A stretch of DNA of 64,000 nt from Enoplolaimus lenunculus (taxonomy: Eukaryota; Nematoda; Enoplea; Enoplida; Thoracostomopsidae), in the NCBI GenBank assembly GCA_030248215.1, contig JASANG010000513.1, positions 1-64,000 of the forward strand, read 5' to 3'. Position numbers and translations under genes: made by a program. Shown here one piece after another: positions 1-10,999 of this stretch. Within the stretch, counting starts at the first letter, position 1. Every line of letters begins with the position of its first letter. The notes below the pieces were generated by a model, which was not told the DNA's origin, searched no databases, and saw nothing but the letters and a program-made list of their open reading frames with translations.

Positions 1-29
1 TGAAAATATTCATGGGAGAAAGGGTTAAA
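1..29 (+). repeat. End fragment of tRNA-derived SINE-like repeat
   Basis: The first bases match the terminal block of the repeat at 35786-35902 (a stretch like GAAAATATTCATG followed by GAGAAAGGGTT). The same block appears reversed at the start of the copies near 33936, 34230 and 49738. The window therefore opens inside the tail of one copy; its body lies outside. Confidence 0.6.
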
Positions 30-411
30 TATGCAAAGGAATTTGAAGATAACAGTTTTTTATTACTTCTTAACACGTAACAAACGATTTCCCGAGTTTC
101 AAGCATGGTACAATGATATTGCATTCTGCTTCTACCAACATTGGTTGCATGCCATGTTAACGTAGGCGTTGTTTGGAACGGGCCTGGAATTTGATCGGAA
201 TTTTGACTAGAATAAATCTAACTTAGATTAGAGCATCTTTTTGGGTAGTTAAATTCTACCGCCGAGTAGACGAATAGTGCAATTACTGGAAACGGATAGT
301 GATTACAATCCTAGAAAGGAAAATATTTTCATCATTTACTCACTTGTTCGTATAATAGTTATAGCATTTTGGGTTAAACTATTTTAGGCTTTTAGCATCA
401 TATTGTTTATT

Positions 412-1720
412 ATGGGCGCGCATAAGACGTTCAGAATTAAACGAAAATTAGCGAAGGCACAAAATAAGAACAGGTAAATATTGGTGCCCTACTGTTTTGT
501 TTACGGTCTGTCAAGATTTGTCTGACCGTCTCAAAATAAGTTGAAATGGAAACATAAATGTAAACCCAAAACGTGGGGTCAATAGCGGCGAGTGAAAACA
601 ATTCATAAAGAAGGAAGGAGAACTCGCAAGTGAAAAATGAGACGTAAATGTAGAACTCGCGAGCGAGAAATGAGACGTAAATGTAGAACTCGCGAGTGAA
701 AAATGAGACGAAAATGTGGAACTCGCGAGCGAGAAACTAGACGAAAATTTGGCGTACTCACGATGTAAACTTTTAATTTTGCGTAGCTTCGGTAGGGTGG
801 ATCTATCTAGATCCACCCTTGTGAGGCCCCTAAAGATGATATAAAAATGGTGGGTACGTTATCGTCAATAACGCTCAAAACCTGATAACGATGACCAGTG
901 TTATTTTAGAAGCAACTTAAGTCTAAGCCTAAGCAAAAGTAATAGCCCTAAACGGAATTTTTTCGTTGTGAAAACCCGGACACGGAATACGTTCAAGCCA
1001 ATCTCGAACCCGGGATTTTTCGGTAAAAATAACCGGATCCTGTTGCAATTCTACATGTAGGCCAATCTTATTTTAAGCCTCGGGTGTTATCGAAAATGTT
1101 TGCTGACAGTGGCAGCGGCTGTATATTTCAATTAATACATTTTCGTAAATTATGCAAGCGATTGTGAATATTTTTTGAGAGATGTGCTGAAAAGGGTACA
1201 ACCGGAGGTTTGCCTCCGGCTCCTTAAAAAATCGACCATCGATTCTGTACAATTTTTGCCAGAGGTTCTGGCAATTTCGGTAGTGAAATTTTGCATAGTT
1301 TTATGAAATTTATCTGTTTGGTGCGTTTCATTTTAATTAAGTTTTGGCACCATTTTAAGGAAAGAATTGCCAAGATCTCGTTAACAAATAAGCGTAATAT
1401 AAAACGATTTTACAGCACATTACAGGTATTTGCCAAAATCAACAAATTAAACATCATTTTAACTAAATTTCGCCTCATCTCCCGCTCCGGTTAGTTTTGT
1501 TAACCTCCGGCTTCGGTATTTTACACCTCCGGTTGCACCCTGGTACTGACTTTATTAGAACTGATTTCAATGCTAGAGATAGCCGTGGGCTTACACCGCT
1601 CATATTCATCGTTTTTGCTGTTTCAGACCAGTTCCACAATGGGTTCGCATGCAAACAGGAAATCGTATTCGATATAACGCAAAACGGCGTCACTGGAAAC
1701 GTACCAAATTGAAGTTGTAA
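412..1720 (+). CDS. RPL39: Ribosomal protein eL39 (60S), two exons
   Basis: Exon 1 is 412-473 and exon 2 is 1627-1720; the intron is 474-1626 (GTAAAT donor, TTTCAG acceptor) and splits an Arg codon. The product is 51 residues, exactly the usual eL39 length. It starts [17 protein letters not shown] and exon 2 reads [19 protein letters not shown] followed by [11 protein letters not shown], the diagnostic basic eL39 core and tail. eL39 is a small, highly basic 60S protein that lines the nascent-peptide exit tunnel in the cytoplasm. The start is the only ATG that gives the conserved [12 protein letters not shown] opening. A TTTTAG acceptor-like site lies shortly upstream of the ATG, which would fit a 5' UTR intron or leader trans-splicing. 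The intron contains a 33-bp minisatellite and a MITE, so the gene is invisible to single-frame searches. All key residues look intact and I see no break. I am very sure of the family. Confidence 0.95.
620..751 (+). repeat. 33-bp minisatellite, four units
   Basis: Four tandem units begin at 620, 653, 686 and 719, each starting GAACTCGC and containing GAGACG(T/A)AAATGT. The period is exactly 33, so an antisense frame reads an 11-residue repeat ([11 protein letters not shown]) without stops. It lies inside the RPL39 intron, so I read it as a non-coding minisatellite. Confidence 0.85.
1192..1542. mobile_element. hAT-like MITE, CCTCCGG terminal type, in the RPL39 intron
   Basis: The ends are inverted: left AGGGTACAACCGGAGG, right CCTCCGGTTGCACCCTG. 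Flanks GTGCTGAA and GTACTGAC agree at 6 of 8 positions, a decayed 8-bp target-site duplication. The interior is AT-rich with no coding signal. It belongs to the same large group as the MITEs at 8174, 11811, 25009 and 25938. Confidence 0.7.
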
Positions 1721-1805
1721 ATGGCTAATTTTATTGACACAGTGTTGATAAGGAATATGTTTGTTATTGTTGTTGCATAAACGTTTTGAGAATTTATATT
1801 TTTCT

Positions 1806-1941
1806 GGCCCATGTATAGAACAGGATCGGATCGTTATTTGCGGATCTTTAATAGTGTCAGTTTAAGCTTTCGACTAACTTTTGTGCTTAGGCTTAGAAAT
1901 ATGCTTATACTACCGTTCCGGCCCCTTTCTATACTTGGGCC
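1806..1941. mobile_element. Short TIR element, GGCCCATGTATAGAAC type
   Basis: Inverted ends GGCCCATGTATAGAAC / TTCTATACTTGGGCC. Flanking octamers ATTTTTCT and ATGTTTTT agree at 6 of 8. The interior holds TTAGGC-like hexamers. Relatives lie at about 44220-44345 and 56235-56405, and a very large member is at 31782-33325. Confidence 0.6.
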
Positions 1942-1949
1942 ATGTTTTT

Positions 1950-2570
1950 AAGCTAAAACTATTTGGAAGCCTGTCAGTTAATAGAACGGCAGGTTCTAAG
2001 ATATGCACTTGTCGATCCTCCGTTTAAAGCTAAAACATTGCATTGAAAGTCAAGCTTCGTTTGTTTGTTTTTATAGCCCTTAGATACCAAGTGGAAATGC
2101 AGGTTCGAGATATGCAAAATTTTACGAGCGTTAGGCAGACCTCATGTTCTCAGCGTTCAAATTAAAATTGTTTCGCCATAAGTATAATAAATGTTGAGTT
2201 TGTTTAGTAAACTTAATCGATGTTAGTTGTTGAGAGGTTATACGGCAAACACTTCGTACAGTTTCAATCCAAGTGTAAATGCCAAGAAGAACCGTTGCTT
2301 TTATGGGGCGTAACTGGAAACATATTTCTAACCCAAGCGTTGAGAAAAGGGTAAGCGTAAAAGTAATAAAAATAGAGTAAAATTTTATCCTACGTATTTC
2401 AAGTCTGAGTATAGAACCGGACAATTTTAAACAACAACAAATCTAATATCGTATTCTCTTTGGTACCACCTCCGGCTTCGTCAAGACTAACGCATGGTCT
2501 GTCCAACGGTACTATATTACTTAATCACGGGGTCCGATGGGCGGACCGTTATGTTTACGAATATCATTAT
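1950..2570. other. Stretch downstream of RPL39 with no gene called
   Basis: The 3' flank of RPL39 continues into AT-rich sequence. A frame at about 2256-2345 on the + strand is bounded by a CAG acceptor and a GGTAAG donor but resembles nothing I know. The antisense 97-codon frame at 2131-2424 is also unrecognised. There is no clear polyadenylation signal just after RPL39. Confidence 0.4.
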
Positions 2571-2572
2571 AG

Positions 2573-3236
2573 TACTGCTACCGTCAGCTATACATGAAGC
2601 TGAAGGAATATATATGTTCGTTTTGTTATTTGGATGGAATTGAAGTGCGGGAGGATAATGTTCATGTGTTTATTTATTGTTTGCGGGCGCAAGAAATTAG
2701 TTTTTTCATTACTCCCGTTTTGCAACAGGTAGCTGGAGTAAATGAAATAACGATTTCGGATTTAATTTTGGGACGAAATATTCACGACCCATTAAAGAGA
2801 ATAGCTTTTAATTTCATCGTCCAACATGCACAATTGGCAATATGGAGTGCTCGATGTAAACTCGAGTTTAACAATGAAAATGTCTGTGTTGTTGATGTTT
2901 TTCAGGAAAATGTTTATAGAAATTTGTGCAAACTTAAGCTGTATCTAAAAGAAGAATGTTTTTTTAAGGTTTTTGGAACAATAACCCGACAGAATGATAG
3001 CATGCTGGGTTTTCGAATGTCTTTTTCTCAGCGTACCTGATTTGTAGTTTGTTCTGAAACTAGGTTTCTTGTGTGCTTTTTAACATATTTGCTCTGAATA
3101 ATATCCTTGCAAGCAGAGTAGAATAATGGGTAATTTTCAAGGACCTTTGTTATGTTATGATAATATGTTGTTGCCTTCTTTGGTTTATATAATTGCTTTC
3201 GTTGATGTAAATGTGGTTTATCCTTTTAATAAAACC
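2573..3236 (+). mobile_element. 3' end of a non-LTR retrotransposon (LINE): RT C-terminal zinc-knuckle region plus 3' UTR
   Basis: An open frame from 2573 to the stop at 3040 (about 155 codons) carries CSFC and then VHVFIYC, the C-x2-C ... H-x4-C pattern of the zinc-binding segment that follows reverse transcriptase in many LINEs. A helical segment with LAIWSARCK follows, as in RT-linked C-terminal domains. About 200 bases of AT-rich 3' UTR end near AATAAAACCCGGG at 3236. The RT itself is absent, so this is a 5'-truncated copy. Family assignment beyond 'LINE' is not possible from this part. The frame is uninterrupted, so the insertion may be fairly young. Confidence 0.6.
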
Positions 3237-3451
3237 CGGGGTGTTCGGCAAACGAGCGCTTCGGACTTAAACTTAACTTTCGGAGACGCTTTCTAAAAAA
3301 TGACTGCAATAGTGGGTAACTATAAAAATTGACAATTCTTTTGACTCAAAGGCGGTACGTTCATAGATAAATTGGTCTCTTTTGTGTAGTATTTCATTGC
3401 TTATATGCACTCCAACTTGCGTTCTCGTCTGACTTTAACGTTGCTTTGTAC

Positions 3452-4109
3452 GGTATCACGACAAGTCGTCGACCGACAGCTCGTCGACCGACAACTCGTC
3501 GCCCCGACAACTCGTCGTCTCGACAACTCGTATCAACAACTCGTCGTCCTGACAACTCATCGTCCCGACAACTCGTCGCCTGCCAGTAGGTACGACAACT
3601 CGTCGTCGTCGTCGCAATAACTTATCGTCATGACATCTCGTCGACCCCCCTGATAATTGTTCAACCCGGTAGCCAGATCAACTTGCAAGGGGTGAGCTAA
3701 ACTTTCGGGAGCGGCATTCATGCGCTAAAATTTTTTTGGAGCGCCATACGTGAGCGGAAATTTTTCGGGAGCGGCATACAAGCATTTTTTCAACGTTCGA
3801 GCTATGTTATGTTGATATTTTAGGGGAATCAAAATGGACCAAGAAATTGTATTGGACTAGTTTGCGGCAATGTGAACAACCAACGATTCTGTTTCAATCT
3901 ATCTCTTAAAATTTTTTCAACTTTCAACTCCACGAACAGAACAACACGGGTCGATAAGTTGTCAAGGTCGGCAAGATATCGGGGCAACAGTTGACGAAAT
4001 CTCGAGAAGTCAAGGTGACAAGTTATTGGGATGATGAGTTGTCGTACCTACTGGTAGGCGACGAGTTGTCGGGGAGACGAGTTGTCGGGACGCCGATTGT
4101 CCTAGATTC
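3452..4109. mobile_element. Fold-back element with minisatellite arms and a perfect 9-bp target-site duplication
   Basis: The left arm (about 3460-3655) is a degenerate tandem array of units like CGACAACTCGTCGTCC. The right arm (about 3955-4105) is its reverse complement, even sharing the rarer block CCTGCCAGTAGGTACGACAA. The 9-mer GCTTTGTAC flanks both ends (3443-3451 and 4110-4118). Long terminal inverted repeats built of short tandem repeats plus a 9-bp duplication are the defining traits of fold-back transposons. The loop (3660-3800) contains a MITE-like stretch with a GTAGCCAG end. There is no coding sequence. Confidence 0.75.
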
Positions 4110-4531
4110 GCTTTGTACATAGTGGTCTAAAGCAGGAGTCTATATAGAAATGCGCAACAGAGTGTATATTCTCGAAATTTCTTGGGAAATGAGAAAAAGT
4201 AAAGCTAAATACATAAGCACTGAATCGTAATTAAAAGCCTAAGCTAATTCTAAGCCTCCCATAGTTCCCCTATTTTTCGGTGGGTAAGCCCATATAATTA
4301 ACGTACCTAGGCCAATCTTGTAAATCGCTATGATTCAATGAGGCAGCATCTTCGCTTAACAAAAATGAACACTTTTTGGGGTTTTGGGGGAGGGATGCAG
4401 GTCTCCTGCCCGCCCCTTTGCATACTCCATTGAAAACTCGTGATATATGCTATATGGATATATGTTACAAATGAAATTTTATGTTTTTATAGTATTTTAT
4501 TCTATGTGTAGTTTTCTGATAGATTATTGTA

Positions 4532-4961
4532 CTGACCCGAATAAGAGGGGCTATTAAGATGGGCGGGGGTCCCATTTTGAGTCCCAATCAATAAGAGTCC
4601 GTATCCCTAATAAGAGTTCGTAAGCGGATAGAGCCCCTAAATCCTATTTAGAGTCCTTAAATGTCAGTTACCCCTAAATGTAGTGCATAAATGACTCCAG
4701 ACCAAATAATGTTGAGTTTGAAACCATAACGCATACTTAAGTTTTGAATGAACATTCTTAAGTAACTTGTATCATCGCTCAAGCGCATGATACAAGACAA
4801 ACAACTTATTCCACGGATAGTTGCAATACTGCATATATATCAGTAACGAAGGGCCGCGGTGGGTGGGTTAAAAATAATAACAGTCTGAAACCGAATAACA
4901 GGGGTACCGTCTGGAGATGCCAAATATACCTCAGTCCCTGCTCTTATTCGGGTCCCTACAG
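4532..4961. mobile_element. TA-flanked MITE, CTG(TAGTGA)CCCGAATAAGAG type
   Basis: The ends are inverted (CTGACCCGAATAAGAG / CTCTTATTCGGGTCCCTACAG) and each is flanked by TA, the target duplication of Tc1/mariner-like elements. Six more whole or partial copies lie at 25908, 40870, 48725, about 53130, 55341 and 58106. The interior has GTCCC/TAAGAG motifs and no coding sequence. Confidence 0.75.
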
Positions 4962-4984
4962 TAGTGCGTATACATGTAATAATG

Positions 4985-7590
4985 AATGAATGATGCACGC
5001 ACAGGCTGCACACGAATTACAAGTAGGACTGGCTCTTGCACACTTCGCCCACATGGTTACACTCAGGCTACACCTAATCATAAGCCAAAACCTTTGCAAT
5101 GCTTAAACCTTGGCATTAGCTTTTATTCAAGCATAAAGCCTGAGCGTATTAAGCGTGATCATTTACTTTAAATGTGGATAAAGTGGACAAGAACCGCGGG
5201 ACGTCATGTTTTCAACCCTGACGCCAACTCAATATGTGTCCTTGAGGTGAAAAAATTTCTGCCTCCATTCAATACGCTTAATGGCATATATCTCATGCAG
5301 TTAACCCTTACGAAATAAATTTTAGCCACCGCCCATGGTTGCGGAGTGGTATATTGGGTTTCGTTTGTGTGTTGTCGGGTGGGGCTACCAGGGACGTATA
5401 CAAAAAGAGGGATGAAGGGGATATATCGCTTCTCAAAGCTTCACAAGACACGCAAAAAGCACTTAACAGGCTTTAGAATAACCTTTTGGATTCCACAGGT
5501 CGAAAATTGTCTTTTAAATAATGTTGTACCCTTCTGATGTGAAGTATTGGCAACGCGCCTGCGGGTACTATTTCAATGGCAAGCAGTAGAGCATATTGGT
5601 GTTTGCCTATGTGTCTACTTTGTGTGTTTCATTGTGATAGCGGCATAAATGTAGGTTTTGGTTTCATAAAACTGGTATATAGTTTTACAATGTAGATATC
5701 CCCATGACAATATATATGTTTCAAAATACTATTTCAGTTGAGCCTAATTTAAACTGGTAGGTATTGGTAACAGCAAGAATGCATAATACATTGAGAGTGC
5801 GTCACTCATTTCTGAAACACGTGCAAATGCGATGAAATATTATGCCGATCGAATATTTTTATGGCCTCCATTCAATCAGTAAGGGGGTGGTTTGGCATAA
5901 GTTTAAATAAAACTGAAGATTCACGTCGTAATAGTAAGGAGATTTTAACCAGGGCGGAGCGATTCAGGTCCAAGGGATCGTCGCCTGCTAATCCGTGTTA
6001 GTTTGTGTTTAGTTCTCTTGTGGGGAACGCACTGCGTCATTGCAACACTGTCAATGATTTGCCAGTTTTGTATTCAGAACCAATATTTTAGTTGTTTTGT
6101 GGTGCCAATCCTCATCAATCAAAATTCTTCAACACGTGTAGATGAATCTAAGCCTAAACTTAGATTGTTCTATTCATGGGCGAAATTGTCCGTATAGTGC
6201 GTTTGTAGTGCATTAAGTGACTGACTTCATTTTAAAGTTAAAACTCACATCCATCTCATGTTCTCAAATGCGCGTAACCTGTATTACCAGTTAACGATAA
6301 ATTTTCAAACTGACTATCTTCTACAGTTGCATATCTTAAAATTCGCACAGAAATACGAGAAATGAAAAGCCAAAAAATATATTTTGAATTTTGCAAATTT
6401 CTGTTGCTGAAACGTTATAAATACTGAGGTTATTTGTTGATGTGTAGCTATTTTAACAATACTTGCGTGTTTACTTTTAACAACATGGTTAACTGGTCAG
6501 GTTCATTGAAGGTTGGAAAAGTTTTATTACATGACTTCGGATTGCATCCCGCGAGCAACCTTGCCCTTTTAATAGACCGACCAATCAGACATGCAGCGGC
6601 GGATCCAAAGCGCAATTTTTACTGTATGCTGTACATGTGCCAATTTTCGGACAGGGTATAATTTTAAGGTAGGAACTTTACCATTTCATCCAAAAATTTT
6701 CTGGCGGGGCGGTGTATGCCCTCTGCGTCCTGTCTGGATCCCCTGATTCATCAGTATATATGTATCGATAATGTCATTTTAGGTGGATATATGTTCCAAC
6801 CGGTCGTAGTTTGCTTGCGAGCCCATCGAGCAACACAATTTTTAACTTCTTAATTCTAAATACGACAAAAAATTTTTATTTTAGTTTTCTTCCAGGAATT
6901 TTGGTACGACGGAACTCTTCTTGAATGGCAAAAATGGGTAAATTCCGCAAATTTTAAGCGCATTCCTAGAATTTCATTTGGTGACAGAGAAAATTTAATA
7001 TTTGAATGGGAGGTGTTGAAAAAATTTCCCGCGTTATATACGCGCGGAATTTTCCAATTAAATTTTTTTCAAATTTTTCAAAAAATCTTCAAATTTCTTC
7101 AATTTGATTTTTCAAAAACATATGGGTCGCACTATGAAGCTCTGGCTGTAAATTGCAAGAACGCCAATAAGCTCATTAAAACTGTTTAATGGCCCGCTGT
7201 GCTACATGACTAACTCCAGGTGGTATTTTAATATGAATAGTGAACAAATTAGGTTCAAGTTAAATAACATATATATACATATTTCCAACTCACACAAAAT
7301 GTTCTCAAAGTCAATAGACGATTTGTTTTAGACGATTTTCCCTCGTCTGTTTAACCTTCACCACCAACATATTTATGCGACCCGATATATGATGTTGGTT
7401 TAATCAGCGTAAGTTTTCCAAACAGATTTGATTTCCAGTATAACTATTGAACTCAAATTATAAGGAGCTGAGTTGAATGCTGCTTATTCGCGGTTGGACA
7501 AATGGTTAATAAGATAATGTAGCCTAAGCTGTCGGGCCTCTAACCGTGCGAGCCTCAGCAAAACCGATCCACCATGCATGTTCAAAATGA
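4985..7590. other. 2.6 kb without a recognised gene
   Basis: Mixed AT-rich sequence. A dispersed block TTCTCAAATGCGCGTAACC...CCAGTTAACGATAA at about 6252 recurs at about 39270 and 57115, so it is an old repeat. About 6580-6740 looks MITE-derived (GGCGGATCC-like piece). Several 60-75-codon frames have no family resemblance and no convincing splice signals. Confidence 0.4.
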
Positions 7591-7603
7591 ATCAACGCAT
7601 TTT

Positions 7604-7738
7604 ATGGCAGTTTGCCGTCGAAAAAACGCAAAGAAAAGAAAATTGAAATTTTTGCAGCTGCACGTTTTTGTATTTTTTGACGCAGTGTTTGCTTGGACTA
7701 GTTATTATTTATTACGTTGTAGGACTACAATGTCATAA
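7604..7738 (+). CDS. Unrecognised 44-residue frame with basic N-terminus and one membrane segment
   Basis: ATG at 7604 opens a short frame beginning MAVCRRKNAKKRKLKFLQL, followed by a hydrophobic stretch (HVFVFFDAVFAWTSYYLL) and stop at 7736. The topology, a positively charged N-terminal tail and a single membrane helix, is that of many small membrane proteins. I recognise no family. Overlapping splice-like sites (TTTGCAG at about 7656, TTTTAG/GTAAGC at about 7755) offer another reading in a different frame. In AT-rich DNA such a frame can arise by chance; treat it as a candidate only. Confidence 0.2.
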   Translation: MAVCRRKNAKKRKLKFLQLHVFVFFDAVFAWTSYYLLRCRTTMS

Positions 7739-8173
7739 TGTCATCAGGTGTTTTAGGTAAGCGGACTCGGACACAGAATTTGGCTGAAAATTTTTTTAAA
7801 TAAGGCCCTTCTTGTACATTTGCCCTTCATCAGAGACGTAGCCACGGGGTGCAAAACCGTACAGAAAGGCGGGCTTGGGGGCGCCAACCAATCGGAATCA
7901 GCAAGCGAGTTATAATTTGCATGACACTAAATTGGTCTAGGAGCAAAATTCTAGAAGCTAGGTCAACTGCTTTATAAAAGCTCTTTATCCTCGGCACACA
8001 CCTCTGTACATTTGATAGCCTCATTTTGCTGATATGTTTAGTTTTCATACAGAATTAGCTAATTAAGGTTTGCTCTCTCTAAACTTAGCTTGCAAACGGG
8101 AAATTTCAGTCTAGCTGTACATGCCTGGCCTCCATTTTATTAATAACTTAACCCATATTTTTAAGCTTTGAAC

Positions 8174-8262
8174 CAGGGTACAACCGGACGTCTACCTCCG
8201 GCTCCGGCAGAAAATCGGCCTCGGCTCCGGCTCCGGTATTTTTCACCTCCGGTTTCACCCTG
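8174..8262. mobile_element. 89-bp mini-MITE (hAT-like) with perfect 8-bp TSD
   Basis: Begins CAGGGTACAACCGGA and ends TCCGGTTTCACCCTG. Both sides are flanked by CTTTGAAC (8166-8173 and 8263-8270), a perfect 8-bp target-site duplication. The interior is almost only CCTCCGGCTCCGG stutter, making it the shortest member of its group here. Confidence 0.85.
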
Positions 8263-8279
8263 CTTTGAACATAGATATA

Positions 8280-9590
8280 TGAGCCTTTTCCTCAACCTAA
8301 GCCAAAACGTTAATGTATATAATGTGGGGGAAGTGTAGGTACAATAGTTATTTTTTTTAAATTCAAATTGATCTTTTTAGTGGATGATACTAGATATATA
8401 TGAGTTTTATTGCTAAATTCTATAATGGCCTGGCATGATTCAACCGGAATATATTTAAATTCGTCGAAATCGGAAGTAAATTTCATTATCCCGGACATAT
8501 TTTTCAACAATTTCGCCTGAAAACACATTGTGAGCCTCAAATCAACGACATGGATCGCAAAGTTGTAAACACAATATGGATGGTTTCAGAAGGTTTCACG
8601 CATCCTTTCGCCAGCATCTTGTATCCACCAATGCTGTTTTCAATTATTGCAGTATCGGCGTAACTATATAACGTGCACATATGTTTTTAGTTACGCAGTT
8701 TTGAAATATTTTGCACATTTTGTGCGATTTTAGAGCACAGTTTGGTGTATAAATATCGCAAGTATATATATTATGCTCAACGAACAGGGCTGTCTGTTGT
8801 AGAAAATTTTATTTTTTTAAAAAATTGCGTTTTAAAATGCTTACTTTCAAGGTTATAGTTTTAAAAATTGGTTTATCGGGCGTGTATGCGTCTCACATGG
8901 GCAATAACGGAGTAAACAATTTCCAGGGGAAAAGCGCGCTAATATGAGGTTATATGATTCCTAAATGAAAGTATGGATACGATCCAGTAGCGGATCCTGA
9001 AATTTCTGACAGAAGGCACGATATAGAATAGTAAACAGCACGCGAGCGAATCGACCAAGTAGTCACAATTTATTTATTATATATCTTATAAACAAATTTG
9101 GGTTTTGATCCCTGTTGGGTAGGTAATGGCGTGGGCGCTCCCCCAGGTACTTTAATGGTTCAAAAGTATATGGAAGTCCAAACATCCCTGATATACCTGC
9201 TTTACACAGCCGCTGGCAGAGAATTAATGACCAACGAGGACAGGTTTGCGATGTTTAGTCATATTCGGATGAAGGGAAATATATTTTATATATTTCAACA
9301 GGTTTAAAAAATGCTTAAAACCTGAAAAATATTTTTGTCTTAAGTCGCAGGGGTAATCCTTTCTTAACCTATACTTTCTGGTGCCTGAATCAGCCAGCAA
9401 ATGAGTGGATGCGTATAATACAATACAAGCTAAATTTGGGATTTGTTTTCTTTTGCAAAAAACGTTAAAGTAGAATTTCGTTATCTTTTAGGTGTAAAAC
9501 ATTTGAAATATAAACCTTTTGAGTTGAATCGCGCAGATTTTTAGCTTACCAATGATGTTCATGGACGTGCCTGGATATTGGAAATTTGAG
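8280..9590. other. AT-rich stretch, no confident gene
   Basis: A 37-residue frame at 8550-8663 (MDRKVVNTIWMVSEGF..., hydrophobic C-terminus) lies in a longer open + frame, but the antisense strand (8310-8540) is equally open, so neither is favoured. A MITE-like block with GTAGCGGATCC lies near 8990. The rest shows nothing I can assign. Confidence 0.35.
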
Positions 9591-9597
9591 ACGGTTA

Positions 9598-9799
9598 CAC
9601 TGCAAAAAATAGTGAGTCAAATTGACTCTCTTCGAAATCGGCTTTTCCTGATTACACAAACTGAGTCAAAATTCTACTCCACCTGAGTCAAATTTCACTC
9701 AATTTGACCCTGGCGGAGTCGAATTTTGACTCAATTTGTATAGTCAGGAAAAGCCTATTTCGGAGAGGGTCACAATTTGACTCACCATTTTTTGCAGTG
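9598..9799. mobile_element. Palindromic TA-flanked MITE, CACTGCAAAAAA ends
   Basis: Left end CACTGCAAAAAATAGTGAG, right end CTCACCATTTTTTGCAGTG, each bordered by TA. Much of the 202 bp is self-complementary around repeated GAGTCAAATT/GACTC motifs, so a long hairpin can form. No coding sequence. Confidence 0.75.
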
Positions 9800-10339
9800 T
9801 ACGTTCTATCAAAGTTTCGAAACCGGGGAGTGGGCGGATTTTGTTTTGCAAGCTGATACTGTGTGTAGAACCCGTGAATACATGATGCTATAGGTGCAGG
9901 TTTTAACACCTGCAACCACCCGTCTCTGGTTTAGGCCCTTACGTTTCAGTTCTGATCCATGTACTTCTAGGCTCGTAGCGTTTTCCCGCGGGAGTGTAGC
10001 AGAGTATGCATAGGCTTTAGTCTTAAGTTTTTGCTCCAACTTACGCGTAGACTTACGCTTATTTTTAGGCTTCGGTTTAGGAGTATGCTGAGGCTATCCG
10101 CTAATACCCTAGAGTTATATATTGGCCACAATGGTGCACCTGCAGTGAACGTTAATCGGTAGGTTGTCTGGAGTAGAGTGTAAAACATTTCGGTTCCGCT
10201 TCCGTTATATACGGACTGTACTAATATCTTATCAACAACATGAAATATCATAAAATTATGGGCTTTAATACTCATTTCCCTATACTAGGCGCGCTCCATA
10301 AATGGGGTAAAGGAAACATGAGCCCCAATACTTAGATGG

Positions 10340-10755
10340 CAGGGTGCAACCGGAATTCCGTTTCCGTCATTTTTTCACCTTCCGGTTCCGGTTCCGGTAA
10401 ATTTTTACCGGAATTTAAAATTCCGGTTTTAAAATTTGGAAGACGGAAATTTGATATTTAACGAAAAATGACGACAAAACTTAAATAGATTTCATTCGTA
10501 TAGTATATAAACGTTGACAATCGCCGAAAAAACTATCGAAGGTGATTTCGCTTCCGTGGATTATGAAAATCGAAAATACAGCGGATAAAGTGACTACCTA
10601 TTTCCAATTTGGGTTATTTCACCAAGAATGATGCAAAAAAGGACATTAAAATGAATTTTTCGGTGACATGTATTTTTTATTTTCCGGTTCCTGTTCCATT
10701 TCCGGTATTTTTTCAAATTCCGGCTCCGGTAAATTATAATTTCAGTTGCGCCCTG
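10340..10755. mobile_element. CCGGAA-type hAT-like MITE (diverged copy)
   Basis: Starts CAGGGTGCAACCGGAATTCC and ends CAGTTGCGCCCTG. The interior matches the better copies at 11811 and 25009 in order: stutters of CCGGTT/CCGGAA at both ends and an AT-rich core. No target duplication is recognisable, so it is an older insertion. Confidence 0.8.
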
Positions 10756-10834
10756 ATTGGGGATTATCCCCTAATATTTTTCGAGCAGATGACAATTTTT
10801 TCAAGTGTCTGCCCTAAATTTGTATTTTTGCCAG

Positions 10835-10996
10835 GATTTTGAAAAAGTATCGAAAAGTTTTCGCGATTTGCGCATAAAATTATATTTGCGTCTGCATTAT
10901 TGTTGCGCGTTTGTTGCTCATTCTAATTCTTCTAAAATCATATATAATGTGCTTTTGGGGAAGCTGTCTTCTCCCGCGTTTTCACTTAAGGCTTAA
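10835..10996 (+). CDS. Possible terminal exon, unrecognised
   Basis: A pyrimidine-rich acceptor (TATTTTTGCCAG) precedes 53 open codons beginning DFEKVSKSFRDLRIKLYL and ending FSLKA before TAA. The composition is protein-like (charged first half, KIIYNVLLGKL near the end), but I recognise no family and see no matching upstream exon within the adjacent MITE. It could be part of a decayed retroelement or chance. Confidence 0.22.
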   Translation, partial: DFEKVSKSFRDLRIKLYLRLHYCCAFVAHSNSSKIIYNVLLGKLSSPAFSLKA

Positions 10997-10999
10997 TCA

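Noticed and set aside
511-816. 101-codon minus frame with an 11-residue Ser/Phe repeat
   Set aside because: It reflects the 33-bp minisatellite in the RPL39 intron; the period divisible by three makes it open by construction.
1475-1712. Opposed ~70-codon frames overlapping RPL39 exon 2
   Set aside because: Shadows of the eL39 exon and the adjacent MITE end.
8550-8663. 37-residue frame MDRKVVNTIWMVSEGF...
   Set aside because: Both strands are open here and no family or splice evidence favours it. Mentioned only in the stretch entry.
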